44,775 nucleotides of DNA, taken from NCBI GenBank assembly GCA_905236875.1, contig CAJOQT010000055.1:1-44775 (forward strand), read 5' to 3'. The notes beneath the pieces are model-generated. The model had not been told where the DNA came from, did no database searches, and saw only the letters and a list, made by a program, of their open reading frames with translations. The stretch's first letter is position 1. The number at the start of each line of letters is the position of its first letter. The stretch comes from an uncultured Prevotella sp. (GTDB lineage: Bacteria > Bacteroidota > Bacteroidia > Bacteroidales > Bacteroidaceae). The position numbers were made by a program, and so were the translations under genes. This document shows positions 1 to 7,733 of this stretch, in pieces.

Positions 1-1257
1 CTGGGAGCCGATGAGTTCTCGTTTGGAACATTGCCACTGATTGTTCTGGGCTGTGTGATGATGCGTAAGTGTAATACCAATACCTGTCCAATGGGTGTGG
101 CAACCCAGAACCCAGAGCTGCGCAAGCACTTCCAGGGCCGTTCGGAGTACGTGGTGAACTTCTTCACCTTCCTGGCCGAGCAGGTGCGCGAGTACCTCAG
201 CGAGATAGGTGTTCACAGCCTGAAGGAGATTATCGGTCACACAGAGCTGATTGAGGTCAGCGTGCCCGACGGTTCCGCCGTCGAGAAATGGAAGACCATC
301 GACTTTGCCCGCCTGCTACATAAGCCCGAGACAGACAATGTTGCGATTGAACGTGAGCAAACTCACTCGCAGAGCAAGGCCCTCTACTGGGATCGTGGCG
401 CATTCACCAAGGTGAGCGGCGTGAAGGACGAGGAGATTATCAAGGCTGCCGAGAAGGCTATCAACGATGGCGAAGAGGTAACGCTGGACTATGCCATCAA
501 GAATACCGACCGAGCTGTAACCACCATGCTGAGTGGTGTTATCGCCAAGAAATACGGTGAGGCTGGTCTGCCTGACGGTACCATCAACATTAAGTTCAAA
601 GGCTCGGCTGGTCAGAGCTTCGGCGCATTTGCCGTGAAAGGTCTCAGCCTGAAGCTCGAAGGCGAGTGTAATGACTACTTCGGCAAGGGCCTCAGTGGTG
701 GACGTATCAGCATCCTGCCGCCAGCACGCTCGAACGAGGATTTCAAGGCGGAAGAGAATATCATCGCAGGTAATACAGGCCTTTATGGTGCCACCAGCGG
801 TGAGCTCTACATCAATGGTAAAGTTGGTGAGCGCTTCGGTGTCCGTAACTCGGGTGCCATCGCTGTGATAGAAGGAGCAGGTGACCATTGCTGTGAGTAT
901 ATGACGGGCGGTCGAGTGGTAGTTCTCGGCAAGACGGGCCGAAACTTCGCTGCAGGTATGAGCGGTGGTTTGGCCTACGTTTATGATCCTGACCACTCGT
1001 TCGACTACTTCTGTAACATGGATATGGTAGAGCTGGGTCTCGTAGAGGACAGCGTATCACGCAAGGAGCTGCTGGAACTTATCAGTCAGCACTATCTCCA
1101 CACGGGTTCTGCCCTTGCCGGCCGTATGCTTGATGACTGGCAGCGTTACGTTCAGGACTTCATCCAAGTCGTTCCTATCGAGTATAAACGTGTGCTTGAA
1201 GAGGAGAAGATGCGGAAGCTGCACGAGAAGATTGCCGACATCCAGAGAGACTATTGA
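1..1257 (+). CDS. gltB: Glutamate synthase large subunit, C-terminal part (5' end outside the window)
   Basis: This is the end of the large (alpha) subunit of glutamate synthase, which makes two glutamates from glutamine and 2-oxoglutarate in the cytoplasm. The reading frame is open from base 1, so the gene is cut by the window edge and 418 residues are seen. Cysteines at residues 18, 24 and 29 of this fragment have the C-x5-C-x4-C spacing of the 3Fe-4S cluster and are followed by PMGVATQ. Residues from about 200 on form the glycine-rich beta-helix domain of the family (GSAGQSFGAF, NTGLYGATSGELY, GMSGGLAYVYD). The small subunit gltD follows after 151 bases. Family and orientation are certain; the N-terminal amidotransferase domain cannot be seen. 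Confidence 0.97.
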   Translation: MGADEFSFGTLPLIVLGCVMMRKCNTNTCPMGVATQNPELRKHFQGRSEYVVNFFTFLAEQVREYLSEIGVHSLKEIIGHTELIEVSVPDGSAVEKWKTIDFARLLHKPETDNVAIEREQTHSQSKALYWDRGAFTKVSGVKDEEIIKAAEKAINDGEEVTLDYAIKNTDRAVTTMLSGVIAKKYGEAGLPDGTINIKFKGSAGQSFGAFAVKGLSLKLEGECNDYFGKGLSGGRISILPPARSNEDFKAEENIIAGNTGLYGATSGELYINGKVGERFGVRNSGAIAVIEGAGDHCCEYMTGGRVVVLGKTGRNFAAGMSGGLAYVYDPDHSFDYFCNMDMVELGLVEDSVSRKELLELISQHYLHTGSALAGRMLDDWQRYVQDFIQVVPIEYKRVLEEEKMRKLHEKIADIQRDY

Positions 1258-1260
1258 TGC

Positions 1261-1405
1261 GGATTCACGATTTAACGATGTACTATTTACGATTTATTTT
1301 TCAATTTAACTATTGTATTATTTCGCGGATAGAAGTCTGAAAATCGTCAAATCAATCAAATCGTAAATAAATTGTAAATCGTAAATTTATAAATAGTAAA
1401 TTACC
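1261..1405. repeat. Intergenic inverted repeat built from 7-bp TAAATCG-type units (gltB-gltD junction)
   Basis: The gap holds one block (about 1265-1301) reading CGATTTA/ACGATTTAT-like units, and a second block (about 1357-1403) with the complementary units AAATCGT, TAAATCG and TAAATAG. The two blocks could pair into a long AU-rich hairpin between gltB and gltD. The right block ends a few bases before the gltD ATG. Similar units appear before glnN (about 4996-5020) and before pncC (22055-22110). Confidence 0.6.
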
Positions 1406-1408
1406 GAG

Positions 1409-2764
1409 ATGGGAAATCCAAAAGCATTCCTGGAGATACACCGCCAAGAGGCTGGTTATCGTCCGATACAAGATAGAATCCACGACTTTAGCGAGGTTGA
1501 GCAGACACTTAACACCCGCGAGCGCAAACTACAGGCAAGCCGTTGCATGGACTGTGGCATACCTTTCTGCCACTGGGCATGTCCGTTGGGTAACAAACCG
1601 CCTGAATGGAACGATGCATTGTATAAGGGTGACTGGGAACTGGCCTATCGCTTGCTGAACGCTACGAACCCCTTCCCGGAGTTTACCGGCCGTATATGTC
1701 CTGCGCTTTGTGAAAAGGCTTGTGTGCTGAATTGCTATAACCATGAACCCACTACCAACCGCGAGGATGAGGCTGCTATCACAGAGGCCGCCTTCCGTGA
1801 GGGTTACATCCAGCCGCACAGCAACATTCAGCGCAACGGAAAGAAAGTGGCTGTCATCGGTGCCGGTCCTGCTGGCTTGGCTGCTGCCAGTGACCTCAAC
1901 CTGATGGGTTACACTGTCACTGTATTTGAGAAGAACGAAGCCGCCGGCGGATTGCTCCGTTATGGTATCCCTAACTTCAAGCTCAACAAGGCTGTCATCA
2001 ACCGCCGCATCAAGCTGCTTGAGCAAGAGGGAATCGAGTTCCGCTACGGCGAAGCTGTTGACCTAGGAACTCTAGGAGATCCTAGAATTTCCTATGATGC
2101 CTATGTCATCGCTACTGGCACTCCTACTGCCCGCGACCTCAAGGCCCCTGGTCGTGAACTGAAGGGTGTTCACTTTGCCCTCGAACTGCTCTCCCAGCAA
2201 AACCGCGTGCTGGCAGGTATGGAGTTTGGCAGGGACGAACGTATCACTGCTAAGGGTAAGGACGTGCTGGTGATTGGCGGTGGTGACACGGGTTCTGACT
2301 GCATCGGTACTGCTCATCGTCAGGGCTGCAAGAGCGTTACGCAGATTGAGATTATGCCTAAACCCGTCGAAGGTCCTGAGGATCCGCAGAACCCTTGGCC
2401 CAACTGGCCTCGTACGCTCAAGACCACTTCATCGCATGAGGAAGGTTGCACCCGTCGCTGGAACATTAACACTCTGGAGTTCCTTGGCAAGGATGGCAAA
2501 CTGACAGGTGTGAAAGTGCAGGAGATTGACTGGAAGCCAAACCCTGCCGGTGGTCGTCCCATCATGGTTGAGAAGGGACAGCCTGAAATTATCAAGGCAG
2601 AACTCTGCCTGTTGGCTATGGGCTTCCTGAAACCTGAACATCCGGAATATCCCCAAAATGTATTTGTCTGCGGCGACTCTGCCAATGGTGCCTCGCTCGT
2701 TGTCCGTGCGATGGCCAGTGGCAAACAGACAGCCCAGAAGGTCAACAAGTTTTTGTCAAAATAA
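1409..2764 (+). CDS. gltD: Glutamate synthase small subunit (NADPH)
   Basis: GltD feeds electrons from NAD(P)H through FAD and 4Fe-4S clusters to GltB. The N-terminal iron-sulfur domain has Cys46, Cys49, Cys54 and Cys58, then Cys97, Cys101, Cys105 and Cys109. The FAD-binding motif VIGAGPAGLAAA starts near residue 149 and the NADPH motif VIGGGDTGSDC near residue 288. The protein has 451 residues, somewhat short for the family (about 470-490): the stretch between MGFLKPEH and the closing VFVCGDSANGASLVVRA looks compressed. Around residue 220 the DNA contains a cluster of CTAG palindromes (2062-2085). The ATG at 1409 is the first residue that fits the conserved N-terminus. It is probably cotranscribed with gltB and forms the glutamine-to-glutamate route with glnN downstream. 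Confidence 0.96.
   Translation: MGNPKAFLEIHRQEAGYRPIQDRIHDFSEVEQTLNTRERKLQASRCMDCGIPFCHWACPLGNKPPEWNDALYKGDWELAYRLLNATNPFPEFTGRICPALCEKACVLNCYNHEPTTNREDEAAITEAAFREGYIQPHSNIQRNGKKVAVIGAGPAGLAAASDLNLMGYTVTVFEKNEAAGGLLRYGIPNFKLNKAVINRRIKLLEQEGIEFRYGEAVDLGTLGDPRISYDAYVIATGTPTARDLKAPGRELKGVHFALELLSQQNRVLAGMEFGRDERITAKGKDVLVIGGGDTGSDCIGTAHRQGCKSVTQIEIMPKPVEGPEDPQNPWPNWPRTLKTTSSHEEGCTRRWNINTLEFLGKDGKLTGVKVQEIDWKPNPAGGRPIMVEKGQPEIIKAELCLLAMGFLKPEHPEYPQNVFVCGDSANGASLVVRAMASGKQTAQKVNKFLSK
2062..2096. repeat. CTAG-rich palindromic cluster inside gltD
   Basis: Within about 24 bases CTAG occurs three times, including CTAGGA-ga-TCCTAG (2072-2085), a 6-bp inverted repeat. CTAG is usually rare in bacterial coding DNA. 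The encoded residues (DLGTLGDPRIS) lie in a loop before the conserved YDAYVIATG strand, where insertions would be tolerated. It may be a small in-frame insertion of another palindromic repeat family. Confidence 0.45.
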
Positions 2765-2798
2765 ACCCTGAAGCCCCATAAGACCCATTAGTCCCATG
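2765..2798 (+). repeat. 9-bp tandem repeat leader before dapF
   Basis: The 31-base gap between gltD and dapF is almost wholly three 9-bp units, AGCCCCATA, AGACCCATT and AGTCCCATG. The ATG of the third unit is the dapF start codon, so the repeat runs directly into the gene. Confidence 0.6.
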
Positions 2799-3728
2799 AG
2801 TAAGATAAGATTCACCAAAATGCACGGCTGTGGCAATGACTATATCTACGTCAATGTGATGGAGTATCCTATCGCTGACCCCGTCGCAGCAGCCATCGCT
2901 TGGAGCGACCGTCACAAAGGCATCGGCTCTGACGGACTGGTGCTGATAGGTGCCTCGCCCGTACCTGAGGCCGACTATTCCATGCGTATCTTCAATGCTG
3001 ATGGTAGCGAGGCCATGATGTGTGGCAATGCCAGCCGCTGTATTGGTAAATACCTTTATGAGAGGGGACTGACCGACAAGGCCGAGATACGTCTGTTGAC
3101 GCTCTCTGGAGTGAAGACACTTCAACTACAAATAAGCGATGGCATTGTGGAGAGTGTAACCGTCGATATGGGTGAACCGGTTTTTGAGGATGAAACCCTC
3201 TTTAATCCTCAAATCGCGAAGGGCCTGTCTGCTCCCCTCGCCCAAAAGTTCCCCTCGCCCTTCGGAGAGGGGTTAGGGGTGAGGCTTGGGGCTGGGGGTG
3301 AGGATGCTCTTTTTGTTTCGATGGGCAACCCTCACTACGTCATCTTCACGGATAATGTGGACCAGGTGGGCGAATCGGGACGCGTATTAGAGCATCATCC
3401 AGCCTTCCCACAACGTTGCAATATTGAATTTGCAACCCCCCTATCATCCCCCGAGGGGGACATGAAAGCCTCCCCTCGGGGAGGTTTGGAAGGGGTTCCT
3501 TTCCGTGTTCGTGTTTGGGAACGTGGCAGCGGTATTACTCAGGCTTGTGGCACTGGCGCCTGCGCTACCGCTGTAGCAGCTGCATTAACAGGCAAGGCTG
3601 GTCGTACATCACAAATCGTAATGGATGGCGGCACGCTCACCATCGAATGGCGCGAGAGCGATAATCACGTCCTCATGACCGGCCCTGCCGAATTCGTCTT
3701 CGATGGCGAGGTCGAAATAACGGAATAA
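2796..3728 (+). CDS. dapF: Diaminopimelate epimerase with two in-frame palindromic insertions
   Basis: DapF converts LL- to meso-diaminopimelate, the precursor of lysine and of peptidoglycan cross-links. The two catalytic cysteines are present: Cys76 in MMCGNASR and Cys251 in ACGTGACA; the N-terminal [11 protein letters not shown] motif is also intact. The protein is 310 residues against about 270-280 usually. The excess is explained by two blocks: residues 146-169, encoded by a GC-rich palindromic stretch at 3231-3302, and residues 214-234, encoded by 3435-3497. Both sit between conserved strands (before [10 protein letters not shown], and between NIEFA and FRVRVWERG). The stop codon lies inside an 8-bp tandem repeat (3714-3745). 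dapL follows after 22 bases, so the two lysine-pathway genes probably share a transcript. Confidence 0.95.
   Translation: MSKIRFTKMHGCGNDYIYVNVMEYPIADPVAAAIAWSDRHKGIGSDGLVLIGASPVPEADYSMRIFNADGSEAMMCGNASRCIGKYLYERGLTDKAEIRLLTLSGVKTLQLQISDGIVESVTVDMGEPVFEDETLFNPQIAKGLSAPLAQKFPSPFGEGLGVRLGAGGEDALFVSMGNPHYVIFTDNVDQVGESGRVLEHHPAFPQRCNIEFATPLSSPEGDMKASPRGGLEGVPFRVRVWERGSGITQACGTGACATAVAAALTGKAGRTSQIVMDGGTLTIEWRESDNHVLMTGPAEFVFDGEVEITE
3231..3302. repeat. In-frame GC-rich palindromic element E1 (dapF)
   Basis: The 72-base (24-codon) block contains the hairpin CCCCTC-(8 nt)-GAGAGGGG at 3251-3272 followed by GGGGTTAGGGG. It encodes APLAQKF, SPFGEG and further glycine-rich residues with no counterpart expected in the DapF family. 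It has no stop codon in the dapF frame. Confidence 0.75.
3435..3497. repeat. In-frame GC-rich double-hairpin element E2 (dapF)
   Basis: This 63-base (21-codon) block has two hairpins, TCCCCCGAGGGGGA (3448-3460) and CCTCCCCTCGGGGAGG (3469-3484), enclosed by outer complementary arms ACCCCCC and GGGGTT. It encodes [10 protein letters not shown], then [11 protein letters not shown], inside a loop of dapF. Confidence 0.78.
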
Positions 3729-3745
3729 CGAAATAACGAAAGAAA
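3714..3745 (+). repeat. 8-bp tandem repeat overlapping the dapF stop codon and the dapL leader
   Basis: Four consecutive 8-bp units, GAAATAAC, GGAATAAC, GAAATAAC and GAAAGAAA, run from the last codons of dapF to five bases before dapL. The dapF stop codon TAA lies inside the second unit, so the last residues of DapF are repeat-encoded. Confidence 0.7.
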
Positions 3746-3750
3746 ACAAT

Positions 3751-4983
3751 ATGGCATTAGTAAACATTCATTTCCTGAACCTGCAGAACAACTATCTGTT
3801 CGCCGATATTGCCAAGAAGGTCAATGCCTTCAAGGTCACTCACCCCAAAGCCGACGTTATCAGTCTTGGTATCGGAGACGTGACGCAGCCGCTTTGTCCT
3901 GCCGTTATCGAGGCGATGCACAAGGCTGCCGACGAGATGGCTACCCGGCAGGGCTTCCGAGGCTATGGTCCTGAGCAGGGTTATGACTTTCTTCGTGAAG
4001 CTATTTTGAAGAATGATTTCCTGCCGCGTGGCATCCATCTCGATATTGATGAGATCTTCATTAACGATGGTGCGAAGTCGGATACAGGCAACTTTCAGGA
4101 GCTGCTTCACTGGGACAACTTCATCGGCGTTACCGACCCCATCTATCCCGTATATATCGACTCGAACGTGATGATAGGCCGTTGCGGCACTTATCGTGAC
4201 GGTCGTTGGACGAATGTGCGCTATATGCCCATTACAGCCGAAAACGGTTTTGTGCCCGAACTTCCCAAGGGACGTCCTGTCGATGTGATATATCTCTGTT
4301 ATCCTAACAACCCCACAGGTACAGTCATCACGAAAAAAGAATTGCGGAAGTGGGTGAACTACGCGTTGAAGAACGATGCGCTCATCCTCTACGACGCAGC
4401 CTATCAGGCATATATTCAGGATCCGGACATTCCGCACTCTATCTATGAAATTCGTGGAGCAAGAAAGTGTGCTGTCGAGTTCCGCAGCTATTCCAAGACT
4501 GCAGGCTTTACAGGAGTCCGCTGTGGCTATACCATCGTTCCGAAGGATGTGAGTGTTGCAACCTTCGAGGGTGAGCGTATTCCGCTCAATCAGTTGTGGC
4601 TCCGTCGTCAGTGTACGAAGTTCAATGGCTGCAGCTATATCTCACAACGTGCAGCAGAGGCCATCTATACCCCAGAGGGCAAGCAGCAGATTCGCCAGAC
4701 CATCGACTACTATATGCAGAATGCCCGTATGATGCTGGAAACCTTGCGGCGGCTTGGGTACGAGTGCTATGGTGGCGAGAATGCACCCTATATCTGGATG
4801 CGTACACCCGATGGCATGGGGTCATGGCAATTCTTCGAGGCATTGCTCTACGGTGCCAATGTCGTCTGTACTCCTGGCGTAGGCTTCGGCCCCAGTGGCG
4901 AGGGCTACGTCCGCTTTACCGCCTTTGGCAGTCGTGAGAAGACTGAAGAAACCTTGAACCGAATCGAAGCGTGGTCGAAGTAA
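3751..4983 (+). CDS. dapL: LL-diaminopimelate aminotransferase
   Basis: DapL makes LL-diaminopimelate from tetrahydrodipicolinate in one step with glutamate as amino donor, bypassing the succinylase and acetylase branches of lysine synthesis. It is a class I/II PLP aminotransferase of 410 residues, the usual length. Lys249 in SYSKTAGFTG is the Schiff-base lysine; YPNNPTG (near 184) and the pyridine-binding region YDAAYQAY (near 214) are also clear. The partner dapF lies directly upstream and glutamate-forming gltBD before it, so the block supplies both the donor and the next enzyme. The start at 3751 matches the usual N-terminus and follows an A-rich leader. Confidence 0.95.
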   Translation: MALVNIHFLNLQNNYLFADIAKKVNAFKVTHPKADVISLGIGDVTQPLCPAVIEAMHKAADEMATRQGFRGYGPEQGYDFLREAILKNDFLPRGIHLDIDEIFINDGAKSDTGNFQELLHWDNFIGVTDPIYPVYIDSNVMIGRCGTYRDGRWTNVRYMPITAENGFVPELPKGRPVDVIYLCYPNNPTGTVITKKELRKWVNYALKNDALILYDAAYQAYIQDPDIPHSIYEIRGARKCAVEFRSYSKTAGFTGVRCGYTIVPKDVSVATFEGERIPLNQLWLRRQCTKFNGCSYISQRAAEAIYTPEGKQQIRQTIDYYMQNARMMLETLRRLGYECYGGENAPYIWMRTPDGMGSWQFFEALLYGANVVCTPGVGFGPSGEGYVRFTAFGSREKTEETLNRIEAWSK

Positions 4984-4995
4984 TAACACAATCAT

Positions 4996-5022
4996 TAAAT
5001 AAATCGTAAATTTGTAAATCCA
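4996..5022 (+). repeat. Short TAAATCG-type repeat before glnN
   Basis: The 53-base dapL-glnN gap contains TAAATCG, TAAATTTG and TAAATCC in a row, the same unit family as in the gltB-gltD and tsaD-pncC gaps. TAAATTTG at 5007-5014 also fits the -7 consensus TAnnTTTG by chance or design; no good -33 box is present. Confidence 0.45.
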
Positions 5023-5036
5023 AAAATTTAGACAAG

Positions 5037-7250
5037 ATGGAAGCATTAAGATTTCAGGTTGTCGGCGAGGCCTTCAAGAAGAAGCCGCTCGACGTAAAAG
5101 CACCAAGTGAAAGACCTTACGAGTATTTTGGCAAGAAGGTCTTTAACCGTGAGAAGATGTACAAGTACCTGCCGAAGGATGTGTATGAGAAGATGATCGA
5201 TGTCATTGACAATGGCGCACGACTCGACAGAGAAGTTGCCGACGCAGTAGCTGCTGGTATGAAACAGTGGGCTATAGAGAATGGTGTGACGCACTATACC
5301 CACTGGTTCCAGCCTCTCACCGAGGGAACCGCCGAGAAGCACGACTCGTTCATCGAGCATGACGGCAAGGGTGGTATGGTTGAAGAGTTTACGGGAAAGC
5401 TGCTCGTTCAGCAGGAGCCGGATGCCAGCTCGTTCCCCTCTGGTGGTATTCGTAGCACCTTTGAGGCTCGTGGCTATTCGGCCTGGGATCCCACAAGCCC
5501 TGTGTTTATCATTGACGACACGCTCTGCATTCCTACTGTATTTATCTCTTATAGCGGCGAGTCGCTCGACTACAAGGCTCCGCTGCTACGTGCCCTGCAT
5601 GCAGTCAACGTGGCCGCTGTCGATGTCTGCCACTATTTCGATCCCGCTGTCAAGAAGGTTACTTCAAACCTTGGCTGGGAGCAGGAGTACTTCTTGGTTG
5701 ATGAAGGACTCTACGCTGCCCGTCCTGACCTGCTGCTGACAGGCCGCACCCTGATGGGACACGACTCTGCCAAAAACCAGCAGATGGACGACCACTACTT
5801 CGGCTCTATCCCTGAGCGTGTCGCTGCCTTCATGCGCGACTTGGAGATTCAGGCTTTGGAGCTGGGTGTACCCTGCAAGACACGTCACAATGAGGTAGCA
5901 CCCAACCAGTTTGAGTTGGCACCAATCTTCGAAGAGACGAATCTTGCCGTCGATCATAACATGATGCTGATGTCGCTGATGAAGCGTGTCGCCCGTAAGC
6001 ACGGCTTCCGCGTGCTGCTGCATGAGAAGCCCTTCGCAGGCATCAACGGTAGCGGTAAGCATAACAACTGGTCGCTTTCTACCGATAATGGCATCCTGTT
6101 GCATGCCCCAGGTAAGACGCCAGAGCAGAACCTGCGCTTCGCCACCTTTATCGTAGAGACGCTGATGGGTGTCTATAAGCACAACGGCCTGTTGAAGGCC
6201 AGTATCATGAGTGCCACCAACGCCCACCGTCTGGGTGCTAATGAGGCACCTCCTGCCATCATCTCCTCGTTCCTCGGACGTCAGGTCAGTGAGCTGCTCG
6301 ATCACATAGAAAAGGCAGATAAGGACTTCCTTGCCATGACTGGCAAGCAGGGTATGAAGATGGACATCCCAGAGATTCCGGAACTGCTCATCGATAATAC
6401 CGATCGTAACCGTACGTCGCCCTTCGCCTTCACTGGCAACCGCTTTGAATTCCGTGCCGTAGGTTCTGAAGCCAACTGCGCCAGTGCCATGATAGCCTTG
6501 AATAGTGCCGTCGCCGAAGCACTCGTCAGCTTCAAGAAGCGTGTGGATGCACGTATCCCCGAAATGGAGAAGAAACTTGCCGGTACTGAGCACAGCGCCA
6601 AGTTCCATGCCATTATCGACGTGCTGCGCGAGGACATCAAGACCTGTAAACCCATCCGTTTCGACGGCAACGGCTATAGTGACGAGTGGGTCGTTGAAGC
6701 TGAAAAGCGTGGTCTTGACGTTGAGAAGTCCTGTCCGAAGATCTTCGAGCGTTACCTCGATGCCGACAGCATTGCCATGTTCGAAAGCCTCGGCGTGATG
6801 ACAAAGAAAGAACTCGAGGCCCGCAACGAGGTGAAGTGGGAGACCTACACCAAGAAGATTCAGATTGAGGCCCGCGTCTTGGGTGACCTCTCGATGAACC
6901 ACATTATCCCTGTCGCTACTCGCTATCAGACAGCGCTGCTGTCGAATGTGGAGAACATCTCTACGATATTCCCCATCGACAAGGCCGAGAAGCTGAATGC
7001 CCGTAACATCAAGATTATCGAGGAGATAGCCGAGCGTACCTTTGCCATTGAAAAGGGTGTCGATGAACTGGTGAATGCCCGCAAGCTCGCTAACAAGATT
7101 GAGGACGAGCACGAGAAGGCCATTGCCTATCACGACACGGTAGAGCCGAAGATGGATACCATCCGTTACCAGATTGACAAGCTGGAACTCATTGTCGATG
7201 ATGCCCTCTGGCCTCTGCCCAAGTATCGTGAACTGTTGTTCATCCGATAG
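5037..7250 (+). CDS. glnN: Glutamine synthetase type III
   Basis: This is the large glutamine synthetase found in Bacteroidetes and some cyanobacteria; it forms glutamine from glutamate, ammonia and ATP. The 737 residues match the type III family (about 730) and not the 450-residue type I enzymes. Type III signature regions are present: SFPSGGIRSTFEARGY near residue 130, NEVAPNQFELAPIFEE near 286 and the ATP/glutamate-binding GINGSGKHNNWSL near 338. With gltBD upstream it completes the GS-GOGAT cycle. The last codons and stop are duplicated in tandem just downstream (7228-7279). A strong terminator at 7288-7323 ends the block. Confidence 0.96.
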   Translation: MEALRFQVVGEAFKKKPLDVKAPSERPYEYFGKKVFNREKMYKYLPKDVYEKMIDVIDNGARLDREVADAVAAGMKQWAIENGVTHYTHWFQPLTEGTAEKHDSFIEHDGKGGMVEEFTGKLLVQQEPDASSFPSGGIRSTFEARGYSAWDPTSPVFIIDDTLCIPTVFISYSGESLDYKAPLLRALHAVNVAAVDVCHYFDPAVKKVTSNLGWEQEYFLVDEGLYAARPDLLLTGRTLMGHDSAKNQQMDDHYFGSIPERVAAFMRDLEIQALELGVPCKTRHNEVAPNQFELAPIFEETNLAVDHNMMLMSLMKRVARKHGFRVLLHEKPFAGINGSGKHNNWSLSTDNGILLHAPGKTPEQNLRFATFIVETLMGVYKHNGLLKASIMSATNAHRLGANEAPPAIISSFLGRQVSELLDHIEKADKDFLAMTGKQGMKMDIPEIPELLIDNTDRNRTSPFAFTGNRFEFRAVGSEANCASAMIALNSAVAEALVSFKKRVDARIPEMEKKLAGTEHSAKFHAIIDVLREDIKTCKPIRFDGNGYSDEWVVEAEKRGLDVEKSCPKIFERYLDADSIAMFESLGVMTKKELEARNEVKWETYTKKIQIEARVLGDLSMNHIIPVATRYQTALLSNVENISTIFPIDKAEKLNARNIKIIEEIAERTFAIEKGVDELVNARKLANKIEDEHEKAIAYHDTVEPKMDTIRYQIDKLELIVDDALWPLPKYRELLFIR

Positions 7251-7279
7251 GAAAGTGAACTGTTGTTCATCCGATAGGA
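7228..7279 (+). repeat. Tandem duplication of the glnN 3' end
   Basis: A 25-base block covering the last seven codons, the stop codon and two further bases (7228-7252) is repeated exactly at 7255-7279, giving a 27-bp period. The second copy is untranslated because it follows the stop codon. It looks like a recent slippage duplication. Confidence 0.9.
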
Positions 7280-7287
7280 CAAATCAT

Positions 7288-7323
7288 AAGGCCCGATGCA
7301 TTCAACGGCATCGGGCCTTTTTT
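7288..7323 (+). terminator. Rho-independent terminator after glnN
   Basis: AAGGCCCGATG (7288-7298) and CATCGGGCCTT (7309-7319) form a perfect 11-bp stem, followed by a run of T. It ends the gltB-glnN block and lies before the 3' end of the opposing FHA gene. Confidence 0.92.
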
Positions 7324-7376
7324 CAACGATGGTCAGCCTTGACAGACTATTCTAATATGAACGAGTAGTTCATCGG

Positions 7377-7709
7377 TTATAGCAGTCTGAAAGTGAGGAC
7401 TGTGGTGCCCAATTGTATTTCTGTACCGTCATGGAGCCAAAGCGTATCACAATCAAGTACCTGTATTTTGTTTACAAAGATAGGAGACTTACTTCTTTCT
7501 TTTTTCAGAATGGCTTTTTTGGTGCCGTCAGGTGCTGTGAAAACGGTGATTTTGCAGCAATAACGACTTATAGTATGGTCGATTGATTCTATCTGGACAT
7601 CAACAATCGAAAATGGACTTTTCCGTCCAACAAGATTTTCTCCTTCTTTCAGGAAATAGGTTTTACCGTTGGCTTCTAAAACGGCACTTCTGTTGAGATT
7701 CTCATTCAT
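7377..7709 (-). CDS. FHA-domain protein
   Basis: The 110 residues make up little more than one forkhead-associated domain, a phosphothreonine-binding fold. The typical pattern is visible: a strand ending GENLVGRKSP (near residue 22), then IDHTISRYCCKI (near 43), then a polar strand and the final TEIQLGTTVLTF. There is no signal peptide or membrane segment, so the product is cytoplasmic. It follows the TonB-dependent receptor gene with a 24-base gap on the same strand and may be cotranscribed with it. No kinase or partner gene is visible nearby, so the ligand is unknown. Confidence 0.78.
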   Translation of the reverse strand: MNENLNRSAVLEANGKTYFLKEGENLVGRKSPFSIVDVQIESIDHTISRYCCKITVFTAPDGTKKAILKKERSKSPIFVNKIQVLDCDTLWLHDGTEIQLGTTVLTFRLL

Positions 7710-7733
7710 ATTTTGCTCGCAAAATCAGAATAG

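Noticed and set aside
3231..3302. Frameshift or sequencing error in dapF
   Set aside because: Both flanks are in the same frame with all motifs intact, and four further genes show the same kind of in-frame block, so it is an insertion and not an error.
5007..5014. Promoter of glnN at TAAATTTG
   Set aside because: It fits the -7 consensus but lies in a TAAATCG repeat and has no -33 box; repeats of this kind often match by chance.
5664..7133. A 489-codon open frame on the minus strand
   Set aside because: It is exactly antisense to the conserved core of glnN, has no recognisable domain, and reflects codon bias of the true gene. The same holds for long antisense frames over gltB (316-996), rprX (11467-12456) and the beta-glucosidase gene (16275-17390).
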